Positions 16,131 through 25,529 of a DNA stretch of 64,000 bases are shown one piece after another. The DNA lies in NCBI RefSeq assembly GCF_005233515.1, contig NZ_QFZZ01000003.1, positions 525,259-589,258 on the forward strand, written 5' to 3'. Every line of letters begins with the position of its first letter. Positions within the stretch are counted from its first letter, which is position 1. The notes beneath the pieces were generated by a model. That model was not told the origin of the DNA and made no database searches. It saw only the letters and a list, made by a program, of their open reading frames with translations. Position numbers and translations under genes: made by a program. This stretch comes from Pseudomonas sp. CFBP13508. GTDB lineage: Bacteria; Pseudomonadota; Gammaproteobacteria; Pseudomonadales; Pseudomonadaceae.

Positions 16131-18788
16131 TCAGACGAACTCGCAGGTCACGCTGGAGTTGCCGTCGAGCGTGGCATGCACACGCTTGAGGCTTTCGCCG
16201 GTCGCCATCGCATCGAGCAGACGATCAGCCACCAACGGCAGCACGTGTTGATCGAGCAGATGATCGATCAGGCGCGCACCGCTTTCGCTTTGCGTGCAAC
16301 GCTCGGACAGGTGATCGACGAGGTTCTGGCACCAGCTGAAGTCCAGCTGACGACGGTTCAGGCGCTCGCCGAGACGGCCGAGTTTGATCTCGATCAGCTC
16401 GCGCAGCACCGGGCCGCCCACCGGGTAGTACGGCACCACTTTCATCCGCGCCAGCAGCGCCGGCTTGAAGTGTTTGCTGAGTACCGGGCGAATGGTTTCT
16501 TCGAGCACTTCGGCGGTCGGCCGCGCGCCGTCTTCGCAGAGTTCGCTGATCTTGTCGCTGCCAAGGTTCGAGGTCATCAGGATCAACGTATTGCGGAAGT
16601 CGATCTCGCGACCTTCGCCGTCGTTGGCCACGCCTTTGTCGAAGATTTGGTAGAACAGGTTGAGCACGTCCGGGTCAGCCTTCTCGACTTCATCGAGCAA
16701 CACCACCGAATACGGCTTCTGACGCACGGCTTCAGTGAGCATGCCGCCCTCGCCGTAACCGACATAGCCCGGTGGCGCACCGATCAGACGCGAGACGGTG
16801 TGCTTTTCCTGGAACTCGGACATGTTGATGGTGGTGATGAAGCGGTCGCCGCCGTACAGCAGGTCAGCCAGGGCCAGCGCGGTTTCGGTCTTGCCGACGC
16901 CGCTCGGGCCGACCAGCAGGAACACACCGACCGGTGCATCAGGCTTGTTCAGACCGGCAGCGGTGGCGCGCATCGAGCGATCCAGCGCGTGCACGGCTTG
17001 TTCCTGACCACGGATGCGTGTGCGCAGATCGGTGGCGAAACTGGCGACCTTGGCGTTGTGCTCGCGGGCCAGTTGCGCCAGCGGCACACCGGTCCAGGCG
17101 CTGATCACTTCGGCGACCAGACGCGGGCAGACTTCGAAGCTGACCAGACGCTCTTTGACTTGGGCGGCGGTCAGGGCGCTGTGGGTTTCGTTGAGCTGAG
17201 CTTCCAGCGCTTCGACGCTCTGGCCTTCTTCAACTTCGGCGACCACGGTTTCAATCACGGTGCCTTCGGCGTCTTCTTCCACGCTGACGGTCGGCTCGAC
17301 AGCTGCAGCCTCGCGGGCCTTGGCCAGTTGCTGACGCAGTTCCAGCAGACGCTCGGCCAGTGCTTTTTGCTCAGTCCACAAGGTCTCGAGCGCAACCATC
17401 TCGCTTTCGGCTTCGTCCAGACGCGCTTCCAGTGCTTCCAGCGCTTCGTGGTCGATCAGCAGACCGGCCTCGGCATCGCGGCGCAGGGCCTGACGCTGAC
17501 GGCCACCTTCAGCCAGTTCGCCACGCAGGCGCTCGAGGCTTTCCGGGGCCGCAGCGAGGCTGATGCGCACGCGAGCGCACGCAGTGTCGAGGACGTCGAC
17601 AGCTTTGTCCGGCAGTTGCCGACCGGCCAGGTAACGCGCGGACAATTCAGCAGCGGACACCACCGCGTCATCGCGCAGATAGATGCCGTGGCTCTTCTCG
17701 TAGACCTGAGCCAGACCACGCAGAATGGTCACTGCTTCGCTGACAGTCGGTTCGTGCAATTGCACAGGCTGGAAACGACGGGCCAGCGCCGGGTCTTTCT
17801 CGAAGTATTTCTTGTACTCGGCCCAGGTGGTCGCGGCGATGGTGCGCAGTTCGCCACGGGCCAGCGCCGGTTTCAGCAGGTTGGCCGCGTCGGAACCGCC
17901 GGCATTACCGCCCGCGCCGATCAGCGTGTGGGCTTCGTCGATGAACAGAATGATCGGTTTCGGCGACGCTTTGACCTCGTCGATCACGCCTTTCAAACGA
18001 CGCTCGAATTCACCTTTGACGCTGGCGCCGGCCTGCAACAGGCCCATGTCCAGCGACAGCAGTTCAACGCCTTTGAGCACTTGCGGCACTTCACCGGCAG
18101 CGATGCGCGAGGCCAGACCTTCAACGATCGCGGTTTTACCGACACCGGCCTCACCGACGACGATCGGGTTGTTCTTGCGGCGACGGGCGAGGATGTCGAC
18201 CATCTGCCGGATCGCGCCATCGCGGCACAGCACTGGGTCGAGTTTGCCGTCGCGGGCCTGCTGGGTCAGGTTGTGGGTGAAGCGCTGCAACAGCGATTCG
18301 CCCTGTGCGGCCGGTTTGCCGTTGGCCGCCGGTTGCTCCTGTTGCGACAGGGCAAATTCCTTCAGGCGATCAATATTCAGTTTGGCGAGCAGCGGTTGAT
18401 AGCGGCTGCCGGCATAACGCATCGGGTTGCGCAGCAACGCCAGGATCAGCGCGGCGTCTTCGACCTGGGTCTGGCCCAGCTCGAGGTTGGCCACCAGCAG
18501 CGCGTCTTGCAGCCATTGCACCAGTTCCGGAGCGAATACCGGGTTGCGCGAGGCGCTGTGTTCGACCCGCGATTGCAGTGCAGCGGTCAGTTCACCGGCG
18601 TCGACGTCAGCATCCTGCAACGCGCGCGACAGCAAGCCGTTCGGACGCTCGAGCAAGCCCAGCAGCAAATCTTCGACAAGAATCTTGCTGCCGCCACGGG
18701 CGACGCAACGCTCGGCCGAACGCTCCAGATCACGACGGGTTTCGGCGTCCAGCGCCTGGATGAGTTGTTGCAGGTCTACGTTGATCAT
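16131..18788 (-). CDS. clpV: Type VI secretion AAA+ ATPase ClpV (TssH)
   Basis: The 885-residue Clp/Hsp100 protein has an N-domain (about 1-160) that recognises contracted TssBC sheath and two AAA+ modules. Walker A GEAGVGKT is at 212-219 and GPSGVGKT near 620. A coiled middle domain lies between them. It extracts TssC from used sheaths to recycle them in the cytoplasm. AAGGA precedes the ATG by 8 bases. It follows tssG by 11 bases and ends 10 bases before the sfa start. Confidence 0.96.
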   Translation of the reverse strand: MINVDLQQLIQALDAETRRDLERSAERCVARGGSKILVEDLLLGLLERPNGLLSRALQDADVDAGELTAALQSRVEHSASRNPVFAPELVQWLQDALLVANLELGQTQVEDAALILALLRNPMRYAGSRYQPLLAKLNIDRLKEFALSQQEQPAANGKPAAQGESLLQRFTHNLTQQARDGKLDPVLCRDGAIRQMVDILARRRKNNPIVVGEAGVGKTAIVEGLASRIAAGEVPQVLKGVELLSLDMGLLQAGASVKGEFERRLKGVIDEVKASPKPIILFIDEAHTLIGAGGNAGGSDAANLLKPALARGELRTIAATTWAEYKKYFEKDPALARRFQPVQLHEPTVSEAVTILRGLAQVYEKSHGIYLRDDAVVSAAELSARYLAGRQLPDKAVDVLDTACARVRISLAAAPESLERLRGELAEGGRQRQALRRDAEAGLLIDHEALEALEARLDEAESEMVALETLWTEQKALAERLLELRQQLAKAREAAAVEPTVSVEEDAEGTVIETVVAEVEEGQSVEALEAQLNETHSALTAAQVKERLVSFEVCPRLVAEVISAWTGVPLAQLAREHNAKVASFATDLRTRIRGQEQAVHALDRSMRATAAGLNKPDAPVGVFLLVGPSGVGKTETALALADLLYGGDRFITTINMSEFQEKHTVSRLIGAPPGYVGYGEGGMLTEAVRQKPYSVVLLDEVEKADPDVLNLFYQIFDKGVANDGEGREIDFRNTLILMTSNLGSDKISELCEDGARPTAEVLEETIRPVLSKHFKPALLARMKVVPYYPVGGPVLRELIEIKLGRLGERLNRRQLDFSWCQNLVDHLSERCTQSESGARLIDHLLDQHVLPLVADRLLDAMATGESLKRVHATLDGNSSVTCEFV

Positions 18789-18799
18789 GGCTCACGTCC

Positions 18800-19807
18800 T
18801 TAATGAATTTTGCTGCCCAGGGTCACCACGCCGTCCGCTTTTTCGCGGCCCAGCCAACTGGTCCAACCGAGGCGACAGGCGTTCTGCTCACCGATGCGCA
18901 GTTCGCGGATTTCTTCCTGGCGCAGGACCAGGCGAATGTCGTAATCGAGCGGGTCACGCAGGGTGAACCGCACCAGCGCGCAGAGCGGCTGGTAGCCGAA
19001 ACCGATCGGCAGGAATTCATGGAATCGCTGCCAGTCGAGTTCGGTGATGTGAATGCGGAATTTGCCGCTGCGATCGCGCACGTGCTCGCCCAGTACCAGG
19101 TCTTCGCCAAGTACGCTGTTGGCGCGGCCCAAACGATTGCGCTGCTCGTTGAGGATTTCCACGCGGCGCTCGATGCACTGCTCGATGACCAGGTCTTCGT
19201 GCTTGAAGTAGTAACGCAGCACGGCTTCGATCAGCGCCGCCGAGTGCGCCCGCAAACTGAGCAGGCCGAGGTACGGCAGCAAGCGTTTCCAGTTGAGTTC
19301 CTTGGCCTTGCGGATCTCGTCCCCGCCCAGGCCGATCAGGGCAAAGAGTTGCGCCGAGAACGGGTCGATCGCGCCGCTCTGGAAGCTCGCGCGGTAGCGA
19401 TACTTGCGCCAGATCGGCAGCATCAGCCGTTGCAGGCGATGGTGGAACAGGTCGAGGAAATTGCGCGTCGGATTGCCGTCCTCGCTGTCGCCCAGGGCTT
19501 GTTCGCCATAGAACGCCGGCAGCGGCGAGCCGGAGCCGACCAGGCCGATCAGGTTGAAGCGCATGCGCGCGCGCATCTTGCCGTGCTCTTCGAAAAACTC
19601 CACGCGATCGACGTCGCTGCGCGGAAAGCCCAGGCTCGGGTTGGCCTGGAACTCGACCTGATCGTACAGATCGTCTTCGCTCAGATGCGGGTGTGCCTCG
19701 CGCAGCCGGTCGATCACCAGCAGCACGGCCTGAAACAGCGAGTACTCGCGTATTACCTTGGTCAGCCCGCTTAAAGCAGGGGCTGCAGGCCCATACGTGG
19801 TGTCCAT
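18800..19807 (-). CDS. tssG: Type VI secretion baseplate protein TssG
   Basis: The 335-residue product is a TssG/VasB family member of usual length. It begins with the LVIDRLREAHPHL-type segment and ends in the conserved region around LPIGFGYQPLCALVRF. TssG forms the wedge core with two TssF copies and TssE. The gene starts inside the 3' end of tssF (37-base overlap), implying translational coupling. No defect is seen. Confidence 0.94.
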   Translation of the reverse strand: MDTTYGPAAPALSGLTKVIREYSLFQAVLLVIDRLREAHPHLSEDDLYDQVEFQANPSLGFPRSDVDRVEFFEEHGKMRARMRFNLIGLVGSGSPLPAFYGEQALGDSEDGNPTRNFLDLFHHRLQRLMLPIWRKYRYRASFQSGAIDPFSAQLFALIGLGGDEIRKAKELNWKRLLPYLGLLSLRAHSAALIEAVLRYYFKHEDLVIEQCIERRVEILNEQRNRLGRANSVLGEDLVLGEHVRDRSGKFRIHITELDWQRFHEFLPIGFGYQPLCALVRFTLRDPLDYDIRLVLRQEEIRELRIGEQNACRLGWTSWLGREKADGVVTLGSKIH

Positions 19808-21558
19808 TGGTACACCTCTCCCTGTGTGCTTTTTACCCGCAGCTCATGGAATGAATTGAGACTGGCGTAAAGCGCGAAAAACTCGTTGAGAACCGAAGCG
19901 AAGACGAACAGGTCGCCTTCGCCGATATAGCCTTCCGGGTCGATGGTCAGTTCGGTGCGCAAACCGCGCACCGGCAGACCGCGATGCAGTCGGTCGACGT
20001 GGTGATGCTTGATGTGCTTGAGGCCGCCGAGCAGGCGTTTGCTGACCTTTTCCGCGTGCTGGTCGTAGTAGCGTGGCAGGTCGTAGGTTTCCAGAATCAC
20101 CTTCAACGCATTGACGTCGGCCAGCGACAGATAGTTAAGCGACATGTTGCTGATCAGCTTCCACAGGAAGTCACGGTTCAGCGGCGGCGCGAAACTCGGA
20201 GTGGCCGGGGTGATGTTGCGGAAACTGAGGAATTCCGGGGTCTGCTCGCTGGCCATGCAGATGTCGCCGAGCTTGAGCTTTTTCGGCAGGTTCTGGTTGG
20301 TGCACATCAGCTCGATCGACAGGGTTTCGTGGGCTTCGGTGTGGCGGATGCCGAAGCTCAGGTAAGTGTCGAGGCCGTCATGCAGCAAGGACGAACGCTG
20401 GCGAATGCTGTAATGCGGACGGCTGTTGGGCACGTCGAAACTCGGGTCGTGCTCGAAGGACTCGAACGGCACGTATTCCTGATAACCGAGACCGCCGGGC
20501 TTCCAGCCGGTGACGGTTTCCACCGAGAACACACCGCAGTTTTCCAGGTCGTATTCCGCCGGCAGCAACAGGTACTCGTCCTGCTTGCCATCGAGACGGA
20601 TCGGCAGCGCGTCGTGCTCGAACAGATTGACGATCGGCGTGCAGAACAGCTTCACGTTATCGAGGGTCGGGCGCATGCGCATGATGCCGCTCTTGCGAAT
20701 GTCGAAACGCAATTCGAGGCCGCGCATCTGCTTGAGGGTGTCTTCCGGCAAGGCCTTGAGAATGTCCAGACCGTTGACGTCGACGAACAGGAACTTGTCC
20801 TGAAAGGCGAAGTATTCCTGCAGGTAGCGATAGCCACGGAAGGTATTCAGCGGATACGGGATCAACGCTTCTTCTTCGGCAAAACCCACCGGTTTCACCC
20901 GGTCGCCGGGAATCTTGAACGCCATCGGCTTGCCGCTGACGCCATCGATCGGCTTGCCGGCGCCGTCGAGCGGGATCAGTTCGATGCCGTCGAGGTTGCG
21001 CAGCAGGCTCAGGTAGAGCATCTGGCTGATGTAGCGCTCACCGGCAAAGTGCAGGCGCAATTTACTCAGCTCCAGCTCACCGAGATGGCCGTCAGCGCTC
21101 ATTTCCAGGCGCAGGCTGAGCAGCGAGCCATCGCCCTTTACCGAGTAATTCAGCGCGGCCAGATCCAGCGGCAACACCTCGGTCGGGTAGCACGTACGGA
21201 AGCGGCAGCGCACGTCTTCGATCGGCTTGCTCTCGATCGGCGTATCGCGCTCGACCAGCAGTGCCGGCCCGGAACGCTTGAGCGGATCAAACTGCAGAAT
21301 GCTGAACGCCGGCAGCGGGCGCATGTAGTTCGGCCACAGCAGCTGCATCAGCGAATGGCTGAGCTCCGGCAGTTCGTCATCGAGCTTCTGCCGCAGGCGC
21401 CCGGTGAGGAATGCAAAGCCTTCGAGCAACCGCTCCACATCCGGATCCCGCCCGGCCTGCCCCAGATACGGCGCCAGCGCCGGACTACGCTCGGCGAAAC
21501 GGCGACCGAGCTGGCGCAGTGCGGTGAGTTCGCTTTGGTAGTAGTGGTTAAAGGACAC
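19771..21558 (-). CDS. tssF: Type VI secretion baseplate protein TssF
   Basis: The 595-residue product matches TssF/VasA, with the typical start (YYQSELTALRQLGRRFAE) and PNYMRPLPAFSILQFDP motif. It is the largest wedge component. The start is GTG at 21558, preceded by CAGGTAC. In the H2 cluster of P. aeruginosa tssF follows tssE directly (memory). Here a three-gene PAAR cassette lies between them. Confidence 0.94.
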   Translation of the reverse strand: MSFNHYYQSELTALRQLGRRFAERSPALAPYLGQAGRDPDVERLLEGFAFLTGRLRQKLDDELPELSHSLMQLLWPNYMRPLPAFSILQFDPLKRSGPALLVERDTPIESKPIEDVRCRFRTCYPTEVLPLDLAALNYSVKGDGSLLSLRLEMSADGHLGELELSKLRLHFAGERYISQMLYLSLLRNLDGIELIPLDGAGKPIDGVSGKPMAFKIPGDRVKPVGFAEEEALIPYPLNTFRGYRYLQEYFAFQDKFLFVDVNGLDILKALPEDTLKQMRGLELRFDIRKSGIMRMRPTLDNVKLFCTPIVNLFEHDALPIRLDGKQDEYLLLPAEYDLENCGVFSVETVTGWKPGGLGYQEYVPFESFEHDPSFDVPNSRPHYSIRQRSSLLHDGLDTYLSFGIRHTEAHETLSIELMCTNQNLPKKLKLGDICMASEQTPEFLSFRNITPATPSFAPPLNRDFLWKLISNMSLNYLSLADVNALKVILETYDLPRYYDQHAEKVSKRLLGGLKHIKHHHVDRLHRGLPVRGLRTELTIDPEGYIGEGDLFVFASVLNEFFALYASLNSFHELRVKSTQGEVYQWTPRMGLQPLL

Positions 21559-21607
21559 GGGGTACCTGCTTGGTGGTAGTGGTTCTACGATCCATCACGA
21601 ATGCTCA

Positions 21608-22042
21608 TCAATTTTCCAGATGCACATAGGGCGTGTTGCTGATAAAAATATTCATCCAATGCCACTCCCATTGCGGCATAGCAATATCGAATGTCTTTTT
21701 ATCTTTGTTGAAGTACATCCAATAAACACCCACTGAGCTCTGATCCTCGGTCAGGCGCATATCCAGCAACTGTGTTGAGTAAAGCGGAGTGCGATAAACT
21801 TCTTCCGGGTGTTTTTTGTCAATGACTCGAAGGTAGGCCATTCCAGCAAACCCAGGAATCCCGCCAACTGGAACATTTTCCAGAAGATAGCGCCCGGATG
21901 TATCGACAGTCGTCACATTGGCCGGAAAGTTAAGCATCTTGTTAACTACCAGAAATAAAACAGCGATGCAAATGATCAACAACGCTGCAATACGCAACAT
22001 CTTTTTCCTGCGGCCCGGAAACGCTTTAGTCTTCACAAACAT
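21608..22042 (-). CDS. Small membrane-anchored protein, candidate immunity protein
   Basis: The 144-residue product has a basic N-terminus, one hydrophobic segment at about 16-36, and a soluble domain of about 105 residues rich in aromatic residues (WEWHWMNIF). It is probably anchored in the inner membrane facing the periplasm. I do not recognise the family. It follows the DUF6402-like gene by 28 bases and shares its lower GC content. By position it could be the immunity protein of that candidate effector; a structural or regulatory role cannot be excluded. Confidence 0.72.
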   Translation of the reverse strand: MFVKTKAFPGRRKKMLRIAALLIICIAVLFLVVNKMLNFPANVTTVDTSGRYLLENVPVGGIPGFAGMAYLRVIDKKHPEEVYRTPLYSTQLLDMRLTEDQSSVGVYWMYFNKDKKTFDIAMPQWEWHWMNIFISNTPYVHLEN

Positions 22043-22070
22043 AATTTATCAACCACCTTCCGCCGCACGA

Positions 22071-23003
22071 TCAGCTTGAAATTGAAATAGTGAATGGCGG
22101 GACGGCCTCATACTTGATATCGGACAGCACACGAAAATCCCCGCCTTTACCATGGCACTGCCTGTATTCGACAAAGTCACTGTTTTGAATCAGATAGAAA
22201 CGCTCACCTTCAAGCTCCTTGAACACTTCCGCCACGTCGGCAGCGTCCAAAACACCTGTTTCCATGATGGCAGTCTGGTTGGAATTGATACTGACGTTAC
22301 GTGCAGCGGCTTCCGGAGGAATAACCGTGCCGTTAAAGTTCCAGAAACCGAGAGGCTGACTAATGAAGTCAGAACCGTCACCAAAGTCATAACTGTCTTC
22401 AACGTAAAATCCAAGCCCATCGACTAGGAATTCTATTTTCTTGGCAGCAATGACAACTTGCCCTTGCGCTATGACTCGTAGATTGTAGTTGGCGAGCGCC
22501 CCACGCAAGTCGTCAAGGACGTCCATACGCCATTGCGCCATGGTGACGGAAACGGTATTGCTGTAGCCAAACTCTTCAGCTTCGCGGGCGCTATTGAACA
22601 CAACTGGATACTTACCGTCGGCGTGATCTTTATATTTCTTGATTATCGCGAAACGTATTTGCTTCTGCGCATTCGGACTGTTCCACATGGACTTTAGATA
22701 TGCGTAATCTTTCTGCACGCGCTCAAAGGAAAGGAGCCAGCTCATCTTTACGATCGAGTCGTCGATGTACTGCTCAGGTATCTCCTTTTGGTGGAGTTTG
22801 CTAGCCGCGTCCATTCCACCGTTTTCGGTGGCCCATGGCTTACCAGCAAACCATCGGCGCATCAGCGCAGCAGATGTCGGCCACTTCATTTTGTCCATGG
22901 CTGCCGGGATGTCTGAAATACCGAATTTGCGCTTTGCAATCGCACACTGCCCAGCCTTGTTACTCGCTGGAGTCATGTTTGCAGTCACCGCTGTCTTCGT
23001 CAT
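22071..23003 (-). CDS. DUF6402-like protein, candidate PAAR-linked T6SS effector
   Basis: The 310-residue product lacks a signal peptide and clear membrane segments. It resembles proteins annotated as DUF6402, found next to PAAR genes in proteobacteria; that match is from memory. Visible traits are an N-terminal MKWPTSAALMRRWFAGK segment, a VFNSAREAEEFGYSNTVS stretch in the middle, and Asp/Gly-rich loops. No enzyme motif is recognised. AAGGA lies 8 bases before the ATG. The gene lies between the PAAR gene and a small membrane protein gene, and its AT-rich composition contrasts with the surrounding tss genes. An effector role is inference. Confidence 0.72.
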   Translation of the reverse strand: MTKTAVTANMTPASNKAGQCAIAKRKFGISDIPAAMDKMKWPTSAALMRRWFAGKPWATENGGMDAASKLHQKEIPEQYIDDSIVKMSWLLSFERVQKDYAYLKSMWNSPNAQKQIRFAIIKKYKDHADGKYPVVFNSAREAEEFGYSNTVSVTMAQWRMDVLDDLRGALANYNLRVIAQGQVVIAAKKIEFLVDGLGFYVEDSYDFGDGSDFISQPLGFWNFNGTVIPPEAAARNVSINSNQTAIMETGVLDAADVAEVFKELEGERFYLIQNSDFVEYRQCHGKGGDFRVLSDIKYEAVPPFTISISS

Positions 23004-23072
23004 CTCAAAATCCTTGCATAAATAATTCGAGCAATCCCAAGGACTGTCGACTCACCGAGCAACCGTGGTTGC

Positions 23073-23597
23073 TTACGCAATCGCAACCTTTGTTTGTTGC
23101 TCAATCACCAATTCAATGGCTTCCGCTGTCATGGAAAAAACACGCTGTGTCTTTCCATCGTTGTCGGTAACCCCATTGATAACCTTTCCCGAAGCGGTCT
23201 TCAGCGTGTATTCAACCCCTGCCAATGGCTGTCCGGTTTCTTCACAGTTGACTATGAAATGCTCATTGAACGGCCACTGGATTTCGACGGGCAACGGCGG
23301 CACAAATGGCGCTGGCGTATGCGAATTGCCGATAATCACCGTCCCTGAACCCGCCGTAACCTTGTTCCCGTGAGAGCCAACGGAGCCGACCGTGGCGGCC
23401 GGTTTTCCGTTGATCAACACGGTAGTGGCAAGATCGCCGACCATCGCACCACCACACGCCGAGACATCGCCTTGGCGGGCGGCCGCGAGGCCGTCGAAGA
23501 ACACGTCGCCGGAACCGGCGGCGATCGGGTTGGTGCCGTGGCCGGGGAGCGGGCAAGCGGTGGGGTCGGATACGCGTGCTGCGGGTTTGCCAGACAT
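23073..23597 (-). CDS. PAAR-domain spike-tip protein with C-terminal extension
   Basis: The 174-residue product carries a PAAR domain (about 1-95) with repeated GxP/AARxxD and GS/GN turns that form the metal-bound cone on VgrG. Residues about 108-174 are an extension with a beta-sandwich-like pattern, including GQPLAGVEY at 122-130 and GVTDNDG at 142-148. The same pattern occurs near the N-terminus of the lipase encoded at 31984. AAGGAG precedes the ATG. The gene is 12 bases after tssE and likely sharpens the spike and helps load the protein encoded downstream. Confidence 0.9.
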   Translation of the reverse strand: MSGKPAARVSDPTACPLPGHGTNPIAAGSGDVFFDGLAAARQGDVSACGGAMVGDLATTVLINGKPAATVGSVGSHGNKVTAGSGTVIIGNSHTPAPFVPPLPVEIQWPFNEHFIVNCEETGQPLAGVEYTLKTASGKVINGVTDNDGKTQRVFSMTAEAIELVIEQQTKVAIA

Positions 23598-23608
23598 CGG
23601 GGATCTCC

Positions 23609-24016
23609 TTAGGTGACCTTGACTTGACCGCTGCCATCCAGGCGCGCGGAGAAACTGACCTGACGCTTGAAACCCTCGACTTCCAGCAGGCCTTCGATAC
23701 TGAAGGCCAGGCGAAGTTGATCGTGGTCACGCGGCAGGGAAATGACACGCACGTTGCTCAGGCGTGGCTCGTAGGCTTCGATGAAGTTTTCGATAGCCAG
23801 GCGGGCCTGACTCAGGGAGTCGTGCAGGCTCAGGCGCATGTCATTGAGATCGGGCAACCCGTAGTCGGCCAGCGTTTGCACGCTGCCGGCCCGGGTGCTG
23901 AGCATTTTGGCCAGATGGGCAGCCACTGACGCCATGGCGCAAGCCTCAAGGCTGTTGCCCTTGCGTAGTTGTGCGTCGCCGTTGAGGCGTTCGAACAGGC
24001 TGCCGTATCCGTCCAT
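23609..24016 (-). CDS. tssE: Type VI secretion baseplate protein TssE (gp25-like)
   Basis: The 135-residue product is a gp25-like baseplate component, starting SLFERL and containing LADYGLPDLNDM and the conserved IENFIEAYEPRL region. TssE starts sheath polymerisation at the wedge. It lies 10 bases after tssC. The length is usual and the reading frame intact. Confidence 0.94.
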   Translation of the reverse strand: MDGYGSLFERLNGDAQLRKGNSLEACAMASVAAHLAKMLSTRAGSVQTLADYGLPDLNDMRLSLHDSLSQARLAIENFIEAYEPRLSNVRVISLPRDHDQLRLAFSIEGLLEVEGFKRQVSFSARLDGSGQVKVT

Positions 24017-24025
24017 GAGTCGCTC

Positions 24026-25501
24026 TTACTCTTTGTCCAGCTTGCCAACCAGCGACAGGGTGAAATCGGCCCCCATGTACTTGAAGTGCGGACGCACGTT
24101 CAAGCTCACGCGGTACCAGCCCGGCTCGCCTTCAACGTCGCTGACGATCACTTGCGCAGCGCGCAGCGGACGACGGCCACGGACTTCGGCGCTCGGGTTT
24201 TCCTGGTCGGCAACGTACTGACGGATCCACTTGTTCAGTTCCAGCTCGAGGTCGGTACGCTCTTTCCACGAACCGAGTTGCTCGCGCTGCAGCACCTTCA
24301 AGTAGTGAGCCAGACGGTTGACGATCATCATGTACGGCAGTTGGGTGCCGAGCTTGTAGTTCAGCTCTGCCGCCTTGCCTTCTGCGCTGATGCCGAAGAA
24401 CTTCGGCTTCTGCACCGAGCTTGCGGAGAAGAACGCCGCGTTGTCGGAGCCTTTGCGCATGGTCAGGGAGATGAAGCCTTCCTCGGCCAGTTCGTATTCA
24501 CGACGGTCGGAAACCAGTACTTCGGTAGGAATCTTGGTTTCGATTTCGCCCATGCTTTCGAAATGGTGCAGAGGCAGATCTTCAACCGCGCCACCGCTCT
24601 GCGGGCCGATGATGTTCGGGCACCAGCGGAATTTGGCGAAGCTGTCGGTCAGCTTGGTGCCGAACGCGTAAGCGGTGTTGCCCCACAGGTAGTGCTCGTG
24701 GCTGTTGGCAACGGTTTCCTTGTACACGAACGATTTCACCGGGTTTTCTTCCGGATCGTACGGGTTGCGCAGCAGGAAACGCGGCACGGTCAGGCCAACA
24801 TAGCGAGAATCTTCCGAGGTACGGAAGCTCTGCCATTTGGCGAATTGCGGGCCTTCGAAGTGGTCTTTCAGATCCTTCAGATCCGGCAGGCCGGTGAAGC
24901 TTTCCAGGCCGAAGAATTTCGGCCCGGCGGCAGCGATGAACGGCGCGTGGGACATGCACGAAACGCTGGCCACGTACTGCATCAGCTTGACGTCTGGCGA
25001 GCTTGGCGACATGTAGTAGTTGGCGATGATCGCGCCCACCGGCTGACCACCGAACTGGCCGTATTCAGCGGTGTAGATGTGCTTGTACAGGCCCGACTGC
25101 ATGACTTCCGGCGAATCTTCGAAATCGTCCAGCAGGTCTTCTTTGGAGACGTTGAGGATTTCGATCTTGATGTTTTCGCGGAAGTTGGTGCGGTCGACCA
25201 GCAGCTGCAGACCACGCCACGACGATTCCAGAGCCTGGAAATCCGGGTGGTGCAGGATCTCGTCCATCTGACGGCTGAGCTTGGCATCGATCTCGGCGAT
25301 CATGCGGTCAACCATGGCTTTCTTGACCGGCTCACCGTTGTTCTGCGGCTTGAGCAGCTCTTCGATGAACGCCGACACGCCACGCTTGGCGATGTCGTAG
25401 GCTTCGTCGTCCGGGGTCAGACGGGTTTCGGCGATGATGCTGTCGAGAATGCTGTATTCGCCGCTGGCGGCGCTCTTCTCTTGTGCTGCGCTAGTGCTCA
25501 T
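24026..25501 (-). CDS. tssC: Type VI secretion sheath large subunit TssC
   Basis: The 491-residue product matches TssC/VipB over its whole length, including LESSWRGLQLLVDRTNF and the PRFLLRNPYDP region. With TssB it forms the contractile sheath around the Hcp tube. It follows tssB by 28 bases. The strong codon bias fits a highly expressed structural protein. Confidence 0.96.
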   Translation of the reverse strand: MSTSAAQEKSAASGEYSILDSIIAETRLTPDDEAYDIAKRGVSAFIEELLKPQNNGEPVKKAMVDRMIAEIDAKLSRQMDEILHHPDFQALESSWRGLQLLVDRTNFRENIKIEILNVSKEDLLDDFEDSPEVMQSGLYKHIYTAEYGQFGGQPVGAIIANYYMSPSSPDVKLMQYVASVSCMSHAPFIAAAGPKFFGLESFTGLPDLKDLKDHFEGPQFAKWQSFRTSEDSRYVGLTVPRFLLRNPYDPEENPVKSFVYKETVANSHEHYLWGNTAYAFGTKLTDSFAKFRWCPNIIGPQSGGAVEDLPLHHFESMGEIETKIPTEVLVSDRREYELAEEGFISLTMRKGSDNAAFFSASSVQKPKFFGISAEGKAAELNYKLGTQLPYMMIVNRLAHYLKVLQREQLGSWKERTDLELELNKWIRQYVADQENPSAEVRGRRPLRAAQVIVSDVEGEPGWYRVSLNVRPHFKYMGADFTLSLVGKLDKE

Positions 25502-25529
25502 TGTGTTGGCTTCCTTGGCTACTGGAGTC

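Noticed and set aside
16113..18803. An 896-codon open frame on the plus strand opposite clpV, and similar long frames opposite tssM, pstA, pstC and the symporter gene
   Set aside because: They mirror GC-rich codon bias of real genes on the other strand, have low-complexity composition, no family resemblance and no ribosome sites.
21608..22042. The 144-residue protein as a T6SS structural part
   Set aside because: It resembles no Tss protein and shares composition with the DUF6402-like gene rather than with tssF.
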